Assembly: GCA_900466575.1 (NCBI GenBank)
Contig: UBMP01000008.1
Coordinates: 286,605-332,975, forward strand
Origin: Hyphomicrobiales bacterium
GTDB lineage: Bacteria; Pseudomonadota; Alphaproteobacteria; Rhizobiales; Rhizobiaceae
Length of the DNA: 46,371 nt
Direction: 5' to 3'
Position 1 is the stretch's first letter. Every line of letters starts with the position of its first letter. The notes below the pieces were generated by a model, which saw nothing but the letters and a program-made list of their open reading frames with translations, was not told the origin of the DNA and searched no databases. Both the position numbers and the translations under genes were made by a program. Shown one piece after another: positions 27,227 to 36,901 of the stretch.

Positions 27227-27457
27227 ATGGCCGGCAAGAACGACGACGAAAACCTCGTGAGCCTGAAAGACTGGCAGAAGAAGAAGGCAGAAGCCGCGCG
27301 CGAGGCCGAGCGGAAGAAGCCGCGTCAGCCCGGCGGCGGGCCGAACCCGGCACTCGCGGCCAAGGTCGTGCTTGCAGTGTTCGTTCTGCTGATCCTGTGG
27401 CTTGCCATGCCGGCCGGCTATCTCAACATTCTCACGCGGACCTTCACCGGCGGCTGA
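27227..27457 (+). CDS. small single-span membrane protein
   Basis: A 76-residue protein with a charged N-terminus (LKDWQKKKAEAAREAERKK) and one hydrophobic span at about 44-63 (ALAAKVVLAVFVLLILWLAM). The ATG at 27227 has a GAGG 5 bases upstream; an in-frame ATG 22 codons earlier lacks a ribosome binding site. I do not recognise a family. It lies between the nuclease and msrP on the same strand. Confidence 0.65.
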   Translation: MAGKNDDENLVSLKDWQKKKAEAAREAERKKPRQPGGGPNPALAAKVVLAVFVLLILWLAMPAGYLNILTRTFTGG

Positions 27458-27604
27458 ACATCCGCGCACGTGCACTCACGAAAACGTGGCCGGGTGCCCT
27501 CTTCCATGTGATGACGGAACCTGTTTTGCTTTCTCCATGAAACCTTCCGGTGTTTTGCTGCGTATAGGCAATCAAGACACCGAATGAAGCGATGGAAGAG
27601 AGCC

Positions 27605-28564
27605 ATGACCTATAGTCCGCCCCGCATCCCCTCGTCCGAAATCACGCCGAAGAGCGTCTATCTCAACCGTCGTCAGTTGATTGCCGGTGCCGCCGCTGCC
27701 GGCGGCTTGGCGCTGACCGGAGGCTCGGCCTTCGCTGCTACCCCGATCCGCATCGGCAACAAGGTCGACGACGCCAAGGGTGAGACGGTGACGCCAAAGG
27801 AGTCGGCGACCACCTACAACAACTTCTACGAATTCGGCACCGACAAGTCCGACCCGGCCAAGAATTCCGGTAAGTTCAAGCCGCTGCCCTGGGCGATCAA
27901 GGTGGATGGCATGGTCGCCAAGCCGCAGACCTTTGGCTACGAAGACCTGCTGGCGACGATGCCGATCGAAGAGCGCATCTATCGCTTCCGCTGCGTGGAA
28001 GCCTGGTCGATGGTCATTCCATGGGACGGGTTCCAGCTTTCGGAGCTTCTGAAGAAGGTTGAGCCGCTCTCCTCGGCCAAATACGTCGCGTTCGAAACCG
28101 TCGTGCGTCCGGAAGAGATGCCGGGCCAGAAAGGGTATTTCCAGCCGCTGCCCTGGCCCTATGTCGATGGTCTTCGCCTGGACGAAGCGATGCAGCCGCT
28201 GACCCTCATGGCGGTCGGCATGTATGGAGAGGCTTTGCCGAACCAGTCTGGCGCGCCGATCCGGCTCATCGTGCCGTGGAAATATGGCTTCAAGAGCATC
28301 AAGTCGATCGTGCGCATTACGCTTACCGACAAGGAGCCGCCCTGCTCCTGGAACAAGGCGGCCGCCAACGAATATGGCTTCTATTCGAACGTCAACCCGA
28401 AGCGCGACCATCCGCGCTGGAGCCAGGCGACCGAACGGCGCATCGGCGGCAAGACCGGCTTCTTCAGCGGTGGCGGCGAGCGGCGCGATACGCTGATGTT
28501 CAACGGCTATGACGAGGTCGCAAGCCTCTATACGGGCATGGACCTGATCAACACGTATTACTGA
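27605..28564 (+). CDS. msrP: protein-methionine-sulfoxide reductase catalytic subunit MsrP
   Basis: Periplasmic molybdopterin enzyme (formerly YedY) that repairs oxidised methionine in envelope proteins with electrons from MsrQ. The 319-residue product carries a Tat signal (NRRQLIAG followed by a hydrophobic run to AFA). The Mo-ligating cysteine is Cys130 in [38 protein letters not shown] is also conserved. The ATG at 27605 has GGAAGAG upstream; another in-frame ATG is seven codons earlier. It forms a two-gene operon with msrQ 58 bases downstream. Confidence 0.95.
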   Translation: MTYSPPRIPSSEITPKSVYLNRRQLIAGAAAAGGLALTGGSAFAATPIRIGNKVDDAKGETVTPKESATTYNNFYEFGTDKSDPAKNSGKFKPLPWAIKVDGMVAKPQTFGYEDLLATMPIEERIYRFRCVEAWSMVIPWDGFQLSELLKKVEPLSSAKYVAFETVVRPEEMPGQKGYFQPLPWPYVDGLRLDEAMQPLTLMAVGMYGEALPNQSGAPIRLIVPWKYGFKSIKSIVRITLTDKEPPCSWNKAAANEYGFYSNVNPKRDHPRWSQATERRIGGKTGFFSGGGERRDTLMFNGYDEVASLYTGMDLINTYY

Positions 28565-28622
28565 CAAGGATGCGCCGGGCGGAGGTCCCTGACCCCCGCC
28601 CTCCGCATGAGGATTTCTGACG

Positions 28623-29285
28623 ATGACCGCCACCTCTACCCGTCCCGCAGCCCCTGCCCGGCCGTTCAACTGGCTGCCAGTGAAGATATGGGCGCTCTAT
28701 ATCGTCGGGCTCGTGCCGGCGGCATGGTATTTCTACCTCGGCGCCACGGGCAACCTCGGGGCCGATCCGGTCGTCACCTTCGAGCATAATCTCGGGTTCT
28801 GGGCGATCCGCTTCCTGCTTGCCACACTGGCCGTCACGCCGATCTTCATCCTCGGCGGGCCGAACCTGATTGCCTACCGCCGCGCGCTCGGCCTCCTCGG
28901 CTTCTGGTATGTGCTCTTTCACTTCACGGTCTATCTGACGCTCGACCGCGCGCTCGATTTTTCCGCCATCATCCCCGATATCGTCAAGCGGCCCTATATC
29001 ACCATCGGCATGCTCGGCTTCATCATGCTGATCCCGCTGGCGCTGACCTCCAACCGCTTCTCGATCAGAAGGCTCGGACCGCGCTGGAACAAGCTGCACA
29101 AGCTCTCCTATCTCGTCATCATCGCGGGCGTCGTGCATTTCGTGATGTCGACCAAGGTGCTGATCGTCGAGCAGATCATCTATATCGTGCTCACCGCCCT
29201 GCTCCTGGGTTTCCGCGTCTTCAAGAAGCCGATCATGAACTGGCGGAAAGAGCGGATGAAGGCGAAGCGGCTGGCGAAGGCCTGA
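28623..29285 (+). CDS. msrQ: heme-binding membrane subunit MsrQ
   Basis: Inner-membrane b-type heme protein of the ferric-reductase-like family, which passes electrons from the quinone pool or a flavin reductase to MsrP. The 220-residue chain has five to six hydrophobic segments (about 22-40, 58-78, 90-108, 126-142, 160-178, 182-198) with histidines suited to heme at His100, His159 and His172. WNKLHKLSYLVIIAGVVHF is a typical segment. A strong terminator follows. Confidence 0.94.
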   Translation: MTATSTRPAAPARPFNWLPVKIWALYIVGLVPAAWYFYLGATGNLGADPVVTFEHNLGFWAIRFLLATLAVTPIFILGGPNLIAYRRALGLLGFWYVLFHFTVYLTLDRALDFSAIIPDIVKRPYITIGMLGFIMLIPLALTSNRFSIRRLGPRWNKLHKLSYLVIIAGVVHFVMSTKVLIVEQIIYIVLTALLLGFRVFKKPIMNWRKERMKAKRLAKA

Positions 29286-29301
29286 AGACAAGAAATGCGA
29301 A

Positions 29302-29324
29302 AAAGGGGCCAAGATGGCCCCTTT
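29302..29324. terminator. bidirectional terminator between msrQ and the DoxX gene
   Basis: AAAGGGGCCA and TGGCCCCTTT form a perfect 10-bp stem with a 3-base loop; a T-rich stretch follows on both strands. It separates convergent genes. Confidence 0.85.
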
Positions 29325-29341
29325 GCTTTTTGTGTCCCTGC

Positions 29342-29917
29342 TCAGAACTGCTTCCTGAAAAGAAGCTTGTCGAGCGAAAGATATCCGCCGCCGAAGGCAG
29401 CATAGAGGAAGGCGCCGCCGGTCCAGAAGAGCGAGGCGAGGATCGCCTTGTCTTCCGCCTGGGCGAGGAAAGCTGCGCCGCCATCGGCAAGCCGCTTGGC
29501 CGCTGCCGGATCGAAGAAGGTACTACCTGACTTGAGCGCCTCTATACCTTCCGGGGTAAGAAACATTGCCGGATAGGGATGCGCAAAGTGGAACCAGAGC
29601 GTAATGGCGAGCATCACCGCATTGGCGAGCGCGATTGGCCGGGTGAACAGCCCAACGGCAATCATGATGCCGCCAAAGAATTGCAGGCCTGCCAGGAACG
29701 GTGACCAGAGCCAACCGGGATAGAAGCCCAGGTTCTCTACGAACCCAACCTGAGACAATGGCGCCATGATCTTGGGCCATCCCTCAAACGCGAGCGTACC
29801 GCCCACGGCCAGCCGGAAGACACTCCACGCCATGGGTTGCGCCAGAGCGGCATAGACAGGAGCAAGCGCAGGGATGATCAACTCTTCCTGCTTGTTTTCG
29901 AACATTACATCGGACAT
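29342..29917 (-). CDS. DoxX-family membrane protein
   Basis: A 191-residue protein with four hydrophobic segments (about 29-47, 72-92, 95-112 and 155-175) in the DoxX pattern: FRLAVGGTLAFEGWPKI, GLQFFGGIMIAVGLFTRP and LWFHFAHPYP. The family includes quinol-oxidase subunits and stress-linked membrane proteins; function here is open. The ATG at 29917 has GAGGT upstream and is preferred over an in-frame start 23 codons earlier. It stands alone, divergent from the AEC gene. Confidence 0.88.
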   Translation of the reverse strand: MSDVMFENKQEELIIPALAPVYAALAQPMAWSVFRLAVGGTLAFEGWPKIMAPLSQVGFVENLGFYPGWLWSPFLAGLQFFGGIMIAVGLFTRPIALANAVMLAITLWFHFAHPYPAMFLTPEGIEALKSGSTFFDPAAAKRLADGGAAFLAQAEDKAILASLFWTGGAFLYAAFGGGYLSLDKLLFRKQF

Positions 29918-29977
29918 CTCACACCTCGTTTGCTTGATGGTATGCTCGCGATAGTAAGCCCGCCTTCGTGCCTGCAG

Positions 29978-29999
29978 TTGACTCATGTCAAGAGTTGAC
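29978..29999. promoter_or_regulatory. TTGAC-N4-GTCAA palindrome in the DoxX/AEC divergent region
   Basis: Perfect arms TTGAC (29978-29982) and GTCAA (29987-29991) are followed by another GTTGAC (29994-29999), 61 bases before the DoxX start. On the minus strand one arm gives a consensus -35 TTGACA, so operator and promoter may overlap. The rest of the 239-base gap is AT-rich near 30040-30070 and shows no gene. Confidence 0.4.
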
Positions 30000-30156
30000 A
30001 GCTGCTTTTCGTCAAAACCCTGAACGCACCGTTCACTTTTTTAAATCGATTTATTTTTTACTATATATCGTTGGGTGAGCGATGGTCTGCTCGCTGCTTG
30101 TGCTAGTCGCCCGTGGCCGGTAGACACGGAGACCCCGTCCCGAGGAGTGACCGCCT

Positions 30157-31095
30157 TTGAGCTCCACTATCGATGTCATCCTGCCCGTCTTCCTCGTTCT
30201 CGGCCTCGGCTATGTGGCGGCCTGGACGAAAATGCTCTCGGAAGAGGCCATCGACGGGTTGATGCGCTATGCCCAGAACATCGGAACACCGATCCTGCTC
30301 TTCAAGTCGATCTCGACGCTTGATCTTTCGCAGGCCTATGATGGGGGGCTGCTGCTCAGCTTCTATCTTGCCGCGCTGATCAGCTTCTGCATGGGGCTCG
30401 CGGGCGCGGTCTTCATCTTCAAACGCGCCATGCCGGATGCGGTGGCGATCGGCTTTGCCTGCCTGTTTTCCAATTCTCTGCTGCTGGGGCTTCCCATCAC
30501 CGAACGCGCCTATGGCTCGGCAGCGCTGGCGGGCAATTTTGCGATCATCTCGATGCACTCGCCCTTCTTCTACCCGCTGGGCATCCTCTGCATGGAACTT
30601 GCCCGCGCGCACGGCCATAATCTATCGGGACGGCAGGTGGCCATCCGCATCGGGCGCGCAGTCGCATTGCAACCGTTGATCTTCGGGGTCATGTCGGGCT
30701 TTGCAGTCAATCTTTCAGGCCTGACCATCCCCTCCTCGATACAGTCGGCCATCGGCATGCTGGCGGCGACAGCCATTCCAACTGCGCTTTTCGGTCTCGG
30801 CGCCGTTCTCAGGCGCTATAGGCTGGATGGCGACAAGGCGACCATCGCGATGATCTGCGGCTGCTCGCTCCTCGTCCATCCGGCCCTGACCTACTTCTTC
30901 GGTCACTCGGTATTTTCGGCCAGCGTCGCGGATATGCGATCATCCGTGATGACGGCGGCCATGGCGCCGGGCGTGAATTCCTATCTCTTCGCGCATTATT
31001 ATGGTGTCGCCAAGCGCGTCAACGCGGCGGCCGTGATTGCGGCAACGGCGCTTTCGATCCTGACAATCCCGTTCTGGCTCCATGTCTTGCCATAG
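30157..31095 (+). CDS. AEC-family transporter
   Basis: A 312-residue integral membrane protein of the auxin-efflux-carrier/bile-acid symporter-like fold, with about ten hydrophobic segments. Segments typical of the family include ILPVFLVLGLGYVAAW, a middle NSLLLGLPITERAYG with the crossing-point asparagine and proline, and APGVNSYLFAHYYG. Bacterial members carry organic acids such as malate or malonate; the substrate here is unknown. No ATG fits; a TTG at 30157 with GAGGAG about 10 bases upstream is the best start. It ends at a strong terminator shared with rplQ. Confidence 0.88.
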   Translation: MSSTIDVILPVFLVLGLGYVAAWTKMLSEEAIDGLMRYAQNIGTPILLFKSISTLDLSQAYDGGLLLSFYLAALISFCMGLAGAVFIFKRAMPDAVAIGFACLFSNSLLLGLPITERAYGSAALAGNFAIISMHSPFFYPLGILCMELARAHGHNLSGRQVAIRIGRAVALQPLIFGVMSGFAVNLSGLTIPSSIQSAIGMLAATAIPTALFGLGAVLRRYRLDGDKATIAMICGCSLLVHPALTYFFGHSVFSASVADMRSSVMTAAMAPGVNSYLFAHYYGVAKRVNAAAVIAATALSILTIPFWLHVLP

Positions 31096-31119
31096 AAAAC
31101 GAAGAGAATGCGCGACGAA

Positions 31120-31151
31120 AAAGGCCGGGTGCTCTTCAGCACCCGGCCTTT
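31120..31151. terminator. bidirectional terminator ending the ribosomal cluster and the AEC gene
   Basis: AAAGGCCGGGTGCT (31120-31133) and AGCACCCGGCCTTT (31138-31151) form a perfect 14-bp stem with a CTTC loop. It is 23 bases past the rplQ stop. Confidence 0.92.
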
Positions 31152-31174
31152 AATTTTCAAGCTCGATCAGACGA

Positions 31175-31603
31175 TCAGGCAGCTTCGGCTTCAGCAGCAG
31201 CTTCTGCTTCGACGCGGGCCTTGTCGGCTGCGCCCTTGGCGGAAACGTCGCGATCAACGAATTCGATGACAGCGAGCGGAGCGTTGTCGCCCTGACGGTA
31301 GCCGGCCTTCATGATGCGCAGGTAGCCGCCGTTGCGCGAAGCGTAACGCGAGGCAATGGCGTCGAACAGCTTCTGTACGGCGTCGATGTCCTTGACCTGC
31401 GAAATGGCCTGGCGACGAGCATGAAGATCGCCGCGCTTGCCGAGGGTAACCAGCTTCTCGACGATCGGACGCAGGTCCTTCGCCTTCGGCAGGGTGGTGA
31501 CGATCTGCTCATGCGTGATGAGCGAGGCAGCCATGTTTGCGAACATTGCCTTGCGGTGGCTGGCGGTTCTGTTCAGCTTGCGGCCGGAATTGCGATGGCG
31601 CAT
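31175..31603 (-). CDS. rplQ: 50S ribosomal protein L17
   Basis: A 142-residue L17 with the family start [23 protein letters not shown] and an Ala/Glu-rich C-terminal extension (about residues 118-142) absent from the 127-residue E. coli protein. It is the last gene of the alpha unit, 53 bases after rpoA. Confidence 0.98.
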   Translation of the reverse strand: MRHRNSGRKLNRTASHRKAMFANMAASLITHEQIVTTLPKAKDLRPIVEKLVTLGKRGDLHARRQAISQVKDIDAVQKLFDAIASRYASRNGGYLRIMKAGYRQGDNAPLAVIEFVDRDVSAKGAADKARVEAEAAAEAEAA

Positions 31604-31656
31604 TGCTATTCTCCTTCACTTGCGGGCCGGAAGACCCGTAGTCTGATTGGTTTGTG

Positions 31657-32667
31657 TTAATACTGGTCTTCGTAGCGCTTGGCGAGATCTTCGATGTTCT
31701 CCGGCGGCCATGCGGGCACTTCCATGCCGAGGTGCAGGCCCATGGAAGCGAGAACTTCCTTGATTTCGTTCAGCGACTTGCGACCGAAGTTCGGAGTGCG
31801 GAGCATTTCTGCTTCCGTCTTCTGAATGAGGTCGCCGATGTAGACGATGTTGTCGTTCTTGAGGCAGTTCGCAGAACGGACCGAAAGCTCCAGCTCGTCG
31901 ACCTTCTTGAGGAGGGCCGGGTTGAAGGCGAGTTCGGTGACCGTGTCTTCTTCTGCTTCCTTCTGCGGCTCGTCGAAGTTGACGAAGACCGACAGCTGGT
32001 CCTGAAGAATACGGGCTGCGAATGCGATAGCGTCTTCGCCGGTGACGGAGCCGTTGGTCTCGATCGTCATCGTCAGCTTATCGTAGTCAAGAACCTGGCC
32101 TTCGCGGGTGTTTTCCACCTTGTAGGACACTTTCTTGATCGGCGAGTACAGGCTGTCGACCGGGATGAGGCCGATCGGCGCGTCTTCAGCGCGGTTGCGC
32201 TCTGCGGGCACATAGCCCTTGCCGTTGTTGACGGTGAATTCCATGCGGATTTCGGCGCCATCGTCGAGCGTGCAGATGACGTGATCGGGGTTCAGGATCT
32301 CGATGTCGCCGACCGTCTGGATGTCGCCAGCGGTGACCGTGCCCGGACCCTGCTTGCGGACGACCATGCGCTTGGCATCGTCGCCTTCCATCTTGATGGC
32401 GATTTCCTTGATGTTCAGGACGATGTCGGTGACATCTTCGCGAACGCCCGGGATGGACGAGAATTCGTGCAGAACACCGTCGATCTGAACCGCCGTGACG
32501 GCAGCGCCGCGCAGCGAGGACAGAAGAACGCGGCGCAGTGCGTTGCCGAGCGTCAGGCCGAAGCCGCGCTCAAGCGGCTCGGCGACCAGCGTCGCCTTGG
32601 TCGCACCCGAAGAGGTGAACTCGACCTTGCTCGGCTTGATCAATTCCTGCCAGTTTTTCTGAATCAT
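31657..32667 (-). CDS. rpoA: RNA polymerase alpha subunit
   Basis: A 336-residue alpha subunit. The N-terminal dimerisation domain includes [23 protein letters not shown]-like sequence at about 34-55; after a linker the C-terminal domain begins near residue 250 ([15 protein letters not shown]), used for UP-element and activator contacts. It lies 98 bases after rpsK. Confidence 0.99.
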   Translation of the reverse strand: MIQKNWQELIKPSKVEFTSSGATKATLVAEPLERGFGLTLGNALRRVLLSSLRGAAVTAVQIDGVLHEFSSIPGVREDVTDIVLNIKEIAIKMEGDDAKRMVVRKQGPGTVTAGDIQTVGDIEILNPDHVICTLDDGAEIRMEFTVNNGKGYVPAERNRAEDAPIGLIPVDSLYSPIKKVSYKVENTREGQVLDYDKLTMTIETNGSVTGEDAIAFAARILQDQLSVFVNFDEPQKEAEEDTVTELAFNPALLKKVDELELSVRSANCLKNDNIVYIGDLIQKTEAEMLRTPNFGRKSLNEIKEVLASMGLHLGMEVPAWPPENIEDLAKRYEDQY

Positions 32668-32765
32668 GTTTCTTTACCTTCCGTTCGCCGTCACCATCCA
32701 ATCGTGACGGCCGAGCCTTGAAGCGCCGACAGCAGACAAGCCGGCGGCATGGTGAATTCCGATGA

Positions 32766-33155
32766 TCAGACGCGGCGCTTCTTGCGCGGGCGGCAGCCGT
32801 TGTGCGGGATCGGGGTCACGTCGCGGATGGACGTGATCATGAAGCCGGCAGCCTGCAGAGCGCGCAGAGCCGATTCGCGACCGGAACCGGGGCCGCAAAC
32901 TTCGACTTCGAGCGACTTCATGCCATGCTCCTGAGCCTTCTTGGCGCAGTCTTCGGCAGCGATCTGGGCGGCGAACGGGGTCGACTTGCGCGAGCCCTTG
33001 AAGCCCTTGGCGCCAGCAGACGACCAGGCAATCGCGTTGCCCTGTGCGTCGGTGATGGTGATCATCGTGTTGTTGAACGTGGAGTTGACGTGCGCAACGC
33101 CCGACGTGATGTTTTTACGTTCGCGACGGCGAACGCGTGCGGCTTCCTTGGCCAT
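32766..33155 (-). CDS. rpsK: 30S ribosomal protein S11
   Basis: A 129-residue S11 ending in the conserved [19 protein letters not shown], with [18 protein letters not shown] near residues 19-36. It is 127 bases downstream of rpsM, and that gap contains a long hairpin. Confidence 0.99.
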   Translation of the reverse strand: MAKEAARVRRRERKNITSGVAHVNSTFNNTMITITDAQGNAIAWSSAGAKGFKGSRKSTPFAAQIAAEDCAKKAQEHGMKSLEVEVCGPGSGRESALRALQAAGFMITSIRDVTPIPHNGCRPRKKRRV

Positions 33156-33225
33156 GGTATTCCCTTCGTTGATCTCTACGCCGCCGTAGTGCCAGCGGCT
33201 ACACCCTCATGACAAATAGCGGAAA

Positions 33226-33262
33226 GCGGGTAGCGAACGGGGCCTCCCCACTCGCTACCCGC
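33226..33262 (-). terminator. attenuator-like hairpin between rpsM and rpsK
   Basis: GCGGGTAGCGA (33226-33236) and TCGCTACCCGC (33252-33262) form a perfect 11-bp stem; inside the loop GGGG and CCCC can pair further. On the minus strand it is followed by TTTCC, so it may partly terminate or protect mRNA ends. Genes downstream must still be expressed, so full termination is unlikely. Confidence 0.55.
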
Positions 33263-33282
33263 CTGTCGCAATTCGTCAAGAA

Positions 33283-33651
33283 TTACTTCTTCTTACCGGC
33301 GATCGCCTTGGCCGGACCCTTGCGGGTGCGGGCGTTCGTGTGCGTGCGCTGACCGCGAACCGGCAGCGAACGACGATGACGCAGACCGCGGTAGCAGCCG
33401 AGGTCCATCAGACGCTTGATGTTCATCGAGGTCTCGCGACGCAGGTCACCTTCAACCTGATAGTCGCGGTCGATGGTTTCGCGGATCTGGAGAACTTCGG
33501 CGTCGGTGAGCTGATGCACACGACGGTCAGCCGGAATACCGACCTTCTCGATGATCTCCTGAGCGAACTTAGGGCCGATCCCGTGAATGTACTGAAGCGC
33601 GATGACAACGCGCTTTGCAGTCGGGATGTTAACGCCAGCGATACGTGCCAC
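33283..33651 (-). CDS. rpsM: 30S ribosomal protein S13
   Basis: A 122-residue S13 ([25 protein letters not shown] start; [25 protein letters not shown] near the C-terminus). The start codon is GTG at 33651. It lies 225 bases after adk, and its leader holds two hairpins. Confidence 0.98.
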   Translation of the reverse strand: MARIAGVNIPTAKRVVIALQYIHGIGPKFAQEIIEKVGIPADRRVHQLTDAEVLQIRETIDRDYQVEGDLRRETSMNIKRLMDLGCYRGLRHRRSLPVRGQRTHTNARTRKGPAKAIAGKKK

Positions 33652-33669
33652 GCGTATTCTCCTTCATAT

Positions 33670-33718
33670 CCCGGCCTTCCCAGGCGGGGAGTTCCTGTTT
33701 TTCAGCCCCGAGGGGCTG
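33670..33718 (-). promoter_or_regulatory. two-hairpin leader of rpsM
   Basis: Just upstream of rpsM, 33670-33689 can fold (CCC/GGG and GCCT/AGGC with a GG mismatch), and 33703-33718 is CAGCCCC-GA-GGGGCTG. In E. coli protein S4 represses the alpha operon through a structured leader at this same place; a comparable role here is an inference. Confidence 0.4.
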
Positions 33719-33876
33719 TGGTTCCTATATTCCGACCGGGACATGTCAATACGACCGCGCCCGGGCTCCTTGTGTTCCAGAGTCCGCGCCGATCGACTTG
33801 CCTGTCGCGAGTTGCGCGGTCATTAACGGAATCGCTGCAAAAAAGCAACCGTTCCGCCCATATATTTTCGGAAAGC

Positions 33877-34527
33877 TCAGAGCTTCCCGAGAATTGTCTC
33901 GATGGAGGCCGTAACCTCATCGATTTCGGCCATGCCGTCGATGCTCTTGAGCAGCCCCTTGGCGTGGTAGTAACCGATCAGCGGTGACGTTTCCTTGTAA
34001 TAGGCACGCAGGCGAGTCGTCATCGTTTCGGCATTGTCGTCGGGGCGGCGCTTGAACTCGGTCGAGCCGCACTTGTCGCAGACGCCTTCAACCTTCGGCT
34101 TCTGCAGGCGGTCGTGATAACCGGTGCCGCAGTTGGCGCAGGTATAGCGGCCGGAGACGCGATCGACGAGCACGCTGTCGTCCACCTGCATCTCGATGAC
34201 CACGTCGAGCTTCATGCCCTTCGAGGAGAGCATCTTTTCCGTGGCGTCTGCCTGGACGAGCGTGCGCGGGAAGCCATCGAGAATGAAGCCCTTGGCGCAG
34301 TCCGGCTGATCGATGCGCTCCGACACGATGCCGATCACCACGTCATCGTTGACCAGCGAACCGGCATCCATGAGTGCCTTGGCGCGCTTGCCGACTTCGG
34401 TGCCAGCCTTGACAGCGGCGCGCAGCATGTCCCCTGTGGAGAGCTGCGGGATGCCGTGCTTCTCCACGATCCGCTGGGCCTGGGTTCCCTTACCAGCGCC
34501 CGGCGGGCCTAAAAGAATCAGTCTCAT
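33877..34527 (-). CDS. adk: adenylate kinase
   Basis: Interconverts ATP+AMP and 2 ADP. The 216-residue long-form enzyme has the P-loop [10 protein letters not shown] (8-17), the AMP site STGDMLR, and DGFPRT (84-89). The LID carries four cysteines, Cys130, Cys133, Cys150 and Cys153 (YTCANC and GVCDKC), a zinc site usual in Gram-positive enzymes and absent from E. coli. Its start overlaps the secY stop by 4 bases (ATGA). Confidence 0.98.
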   Translation of the reverse strand: MRLILLGPPGAGKGTQAQRIVEKHGIPQLSTGDMLRAAVKAGTEVGKRAKALMDAGSLVNDDVVIGIVSERIDQPDCAKGFILDGFPRTLVQADATEKMLSSKGMKLDVVIEMQVDDSVLVDRVSGRYTCANCGTGYHDRLQKPKVEGVCDKCGSTEFKRRPDDNAETMTTRLRAYYKETSPLIGYYHAKGLLKSIDGMAEIDEVTASIETILGKL

Positions 34528-35864
34528 TTTCCCCTCTTTCCTCCACGGAGCTTCGACTTCTTGATCAGGCCCTCATACTGCTGGGCAATGAGGTGACCTT
34601 GAATCTGTGCTACCGTATCGAGGGTGACGCTGACAACAATCAAAAGCGATGTACCACCAAGGTAGAAGGGCACGCCTGTCTCAGCGATGAGAATCTCCGG
34701 CAGGATGCAGACGAGCACCATGTAGATCGCGCCGATGACCGTGATACGCGTCAGGACGTAGTCGATATACTGCGCCGTGCGCTCACCGGGGCGATAGCCC
34801 GGGATGAAGCCGCCATGCTTCTTGAGGTTATCGGCCGTGTCCGTCGGGTTGAAGACGATCGCGGTATAGAAGAACGAGAAGAACGCGATCAGTGCCGCAT
34901 AGGCCACCATGTAGAGCGGCTGTCCGTGGCCCAGGGCCGCAATCGCGGTTGTCGCCCAGGACGGCAGGTTCGAGGCGTTGGAGAAGCCCGCGAGCGTTGC
35001 CGGCAGCAGCAAGAGCGACGAGGCAAAGATCGCCGGGATCACGCCGGCCGTGTTGAGCTTCAGCGGCAGGTGCGACGTGTCGCCCTGGAACATGCGGTTG
35101 CCGACCTGGCGCTTCGGATACTGGATCAGCAGGCGACGCTGGGCGCGCTCCATGAAGACGATGCAGGCGATGACCAGAACAGCAACGATCAGGACGGCGA
35201 GAATCACGCCCGTCGAGAGAGCGCCGGTGCGGCCGAGTTCGAGCGTGCCAGCCAGCGCATGCGGCAGGTTGGCAACGATGCCCGAGAAGATGATGAGCGA
35301 AATGCCGTTGCCGATGCCGCGCGAGGTGATCTGCTCCCCCAGCCACATCAGGAACATGGTGCCGCCCAGCAGCGTCACGACGGTGGAAATGCGGAAGAAC
35401 CAGCCCGGATCGGCCACAACGCCGTTGGAATGCTCAAGGCCGACTGCAATGCCATAGGCCTGCAGCGCGCCGAGCAGAACCGTGCCGTAGCGGGTGTACT
35501 GGTTGATGATCTTGCGGCCCTGCTCGCCTTCCTTCTTCAGGTTTTCAAGCGCAGGCACGACGGAGGTCATCAACTGAACGATGATCGAGGCGGAGATGTA
35601 GGGCATGATGCCGAGCGCGAAGATCGCCATGCGCGAAACGGCGCCACCCGAGAACATGTTGAAGAGGCCCAGAATGCCGCCGGACTGCCCCTTGAAGGCA
35701 TTGGCAAAGGCATCGGGGTTCAGGCCCGGAAGCGGGATGTAGGTGCCGAGACGGTACACCAGAAGCGCACCAAGCGTGAACCAGAGCCGTTTTTTCAGAT
35801 CTTCAGCCTTGGCGAAGGTCGAAAAGTTCAGGTTTGAAGCCAATTGTTCCGCTGCAGAAGCCAT
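34524..35864 (-). CDS. secY: protein translocase subunit SecY
   Basis: The 446-residue channel of the SecYEG translocon, with ten membrane segments. [37 protein letters not shown] (plug region and segment 2) and [12 protein letters not shown] (cytoplasmic loop) are typical. It is 325 bases downstream of rplO, behind a terminator, so it heads a separate unit with adk. Confidence 0.98.
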   Translation of the reverse strand: MASAAEQLASNLNFSTFAKAEDLKKRLWFTLGALLVYRLGTYIPLPGLNPDAFANAFKGQSGGILGLFNMFSGGAVSRMAIFALGIMPYISASIIVQLMTSVVPALENLKKEGEQGRKIINQYTRYGTVLLGALQAYGIAVGLEHSNGVVADPGWFFRISTVVTLLGGTMFLMWLGEQITSRGIGNGISLIIFSGIVANLPHALAGTLELGRTGALSTGVILAVLIVAVLVIACIVFMERAQRRLLIQYPKRQVGNRMFQGDTSHLPLKLNTAGVIPAIFASSLLLLPATLAGFSNASNLPSWATTAIAALGHGQPLYMVAYAALIAFFSFFYTAIVFNPTDTADNLKKHGGFIPGYRPGERTAQYIDYVLTRITVIGAIYMVLVCILPEILIAETGVPFYLGGTSLLIVVSVTLDTVAQIQGHLIAQQYEGLIKKSKLRGGKRGK

Positions 35865-35963
35865 CTATTTCTCCGCGCGGTCTTCGCCCCTCCCCGCTGA
35901 TCAGCGGCAGGTCGGCGACGACCCAGTTCCCACACGCTCTGGCGCTCCGCCACAAGCATGCTT

Positions 35964-35992
35964 TGAATTCAATTGTTTCGGGCAGATGTCAA
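35964..35992 (-). promoter_or_regulatory. predicted promoter of the secY-adk-rpsM-rpsK-rpoA-rplQ unit
   Basis: On the minus strand a consensus TTGACA (35992-35987) is followed after 17 bases by AATTCA (35969-35964), a weak -10. Transcription would start near 35957, about 93 bases before secY. The remainder of 35865-36140 shows no gene. Confidence 0.45.
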
Positions 35993-36140
35993 ACGAAAAA
36001 GCGCTTTATCAAACGGCCCGGTCGAAACGCAGGCCTCCATGCGACGATCCGTCGCCCGATGCCTCACCCGCGCTCTGGTGTCGTCCCGGATATCGAAGCA
36101 TCGATACCGGAACCGCGAGGCTTTCATATGGAAGCAAAAC

Positions 36141-36174
36141 CGCCCGGTGTGAAGACGTAATTCAGCACCGGGCG
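36141..36174 (-). terminator. terminator between rplO and secY
   Basis: CGCCCGGTG (36141-36149) and CACCGGGCG (36166-36174) form a perfect 9-bp stem, and the minus strand goes on with GTTTTG. It starts 16 bases after the rplO stop. Confidence 0.7.
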
Positions 36175-36189
36175 ATCAATTTTCTAGGA

Positions 36190-36663
36190 TTATTCTGCAG
36201 CAGCTTCGCCGAGGATCTTGACCGAACCGCCGGCCTTCTCGATCTTTTCGGCAGCAGCCTTGGAAATGCCGCTGACTTCGAGGGCCAGCTTGGCCTTCAG
36301 TTCGCCGTCCGAGAGAACGCGGACGCCGTCCTTGGCGCGACGGATCACGCCAGCAGCAACGAGGGCTGCAGCATCGATCGTCTTCTTGGCATCGAGCTTC
36401 TTGGCATCGACGGCAGCCTGGATACGGCCCACCGAGACGGTGACGTATTCAGCAGCGAAGATGTTGTTGAAGCCGCGCTTCGGCAGACGGCGGTAGATGG
36501 GCATCTGGCCGCCTTCGAAACCGTTGATGGCAACGCCCGAACGAGCCTTCTGACCCTTGACGCCGCGACCACCGGTCTTGCCCTTGCCGGAGCCGATACC
36601 GCGGCCCAGGCGCTTCTTCGAAGGCAGAGCGCCTTCGTTGTCCTTGATTTCGTTGAGTTTCAT
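36190..36663 (-). CDS. rplO: 50S ribosomal protein L15
   Basis: A 157-residue L15 with the RNA-binding, glycine-rich start ([24 protein letters not shown], about residues 20-43) and [18 protein letters not shown]. It is the last gene of the spc-like unit, 15 bases after rpmD. Confidence 0.98.
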   Translation of the reverse strand: MKLNEIKDNEGALPSKKRLGRGIGSGKGKTGGRGVKGQKARSGVAINGFEGGQMPIYRRLPKRGFNNIFAAEYVTVSVGRIQAAVDAKKLDAKKTIDAAALVAAGVIRRAKDGVRVLSDGELKAKLALEVSGISKAAAEKIEKAGGSVKILGEAAAE

Positions 36664-36678
36664 CTTGGTCTCCCCGTC

Positions 36679-36888
36679 TTACTTCTCTTCGACGATGCGA
36701 ACGAGGTGGCTGACGGCACGGATCATGCCACGAACGGAAGGGGTGTCTTCCAGTTCACGACGACGGTGCATCTTGTTGAGGCCGAGACCGATCAGCGTTC
36801 TCTGCTGAATGTCCGGACGGCGGATCGGCGAGCCGATCTGTTCGACGACCAGGGTCTTCTTGGCGGCAGCGGTTGCTTTCTTAGCCAT
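36679..36888 (-). CDS. rpmD: 50S ribosomal protein L30
   Basis: A 69-residue L30 with a Lys/Ala-rich N-terminal extension of about 10 residues, then [17 protein letters not shown] and [21 protein letters not shown]. It is 13 bases after rpsE. Confidence 0.97.
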   Translation of the reverse strand: MAKKATAAAKKTLVVEQIGSPIRRPDIQQRTLIGLGLNKMHRRRELEDTPSVRGMIRAVSHLVRIVEEK

Positions 36889-36901
36889 TGGTCAAATCCC
36901 C

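Noticed and set aside
33703-33718. Hairpin CAGCCCC-GA-GGGGCTG as a terminator of adk
   Set aside because: The T-run is on the wrong side for minus-strand transcription; treated as a leader structure.
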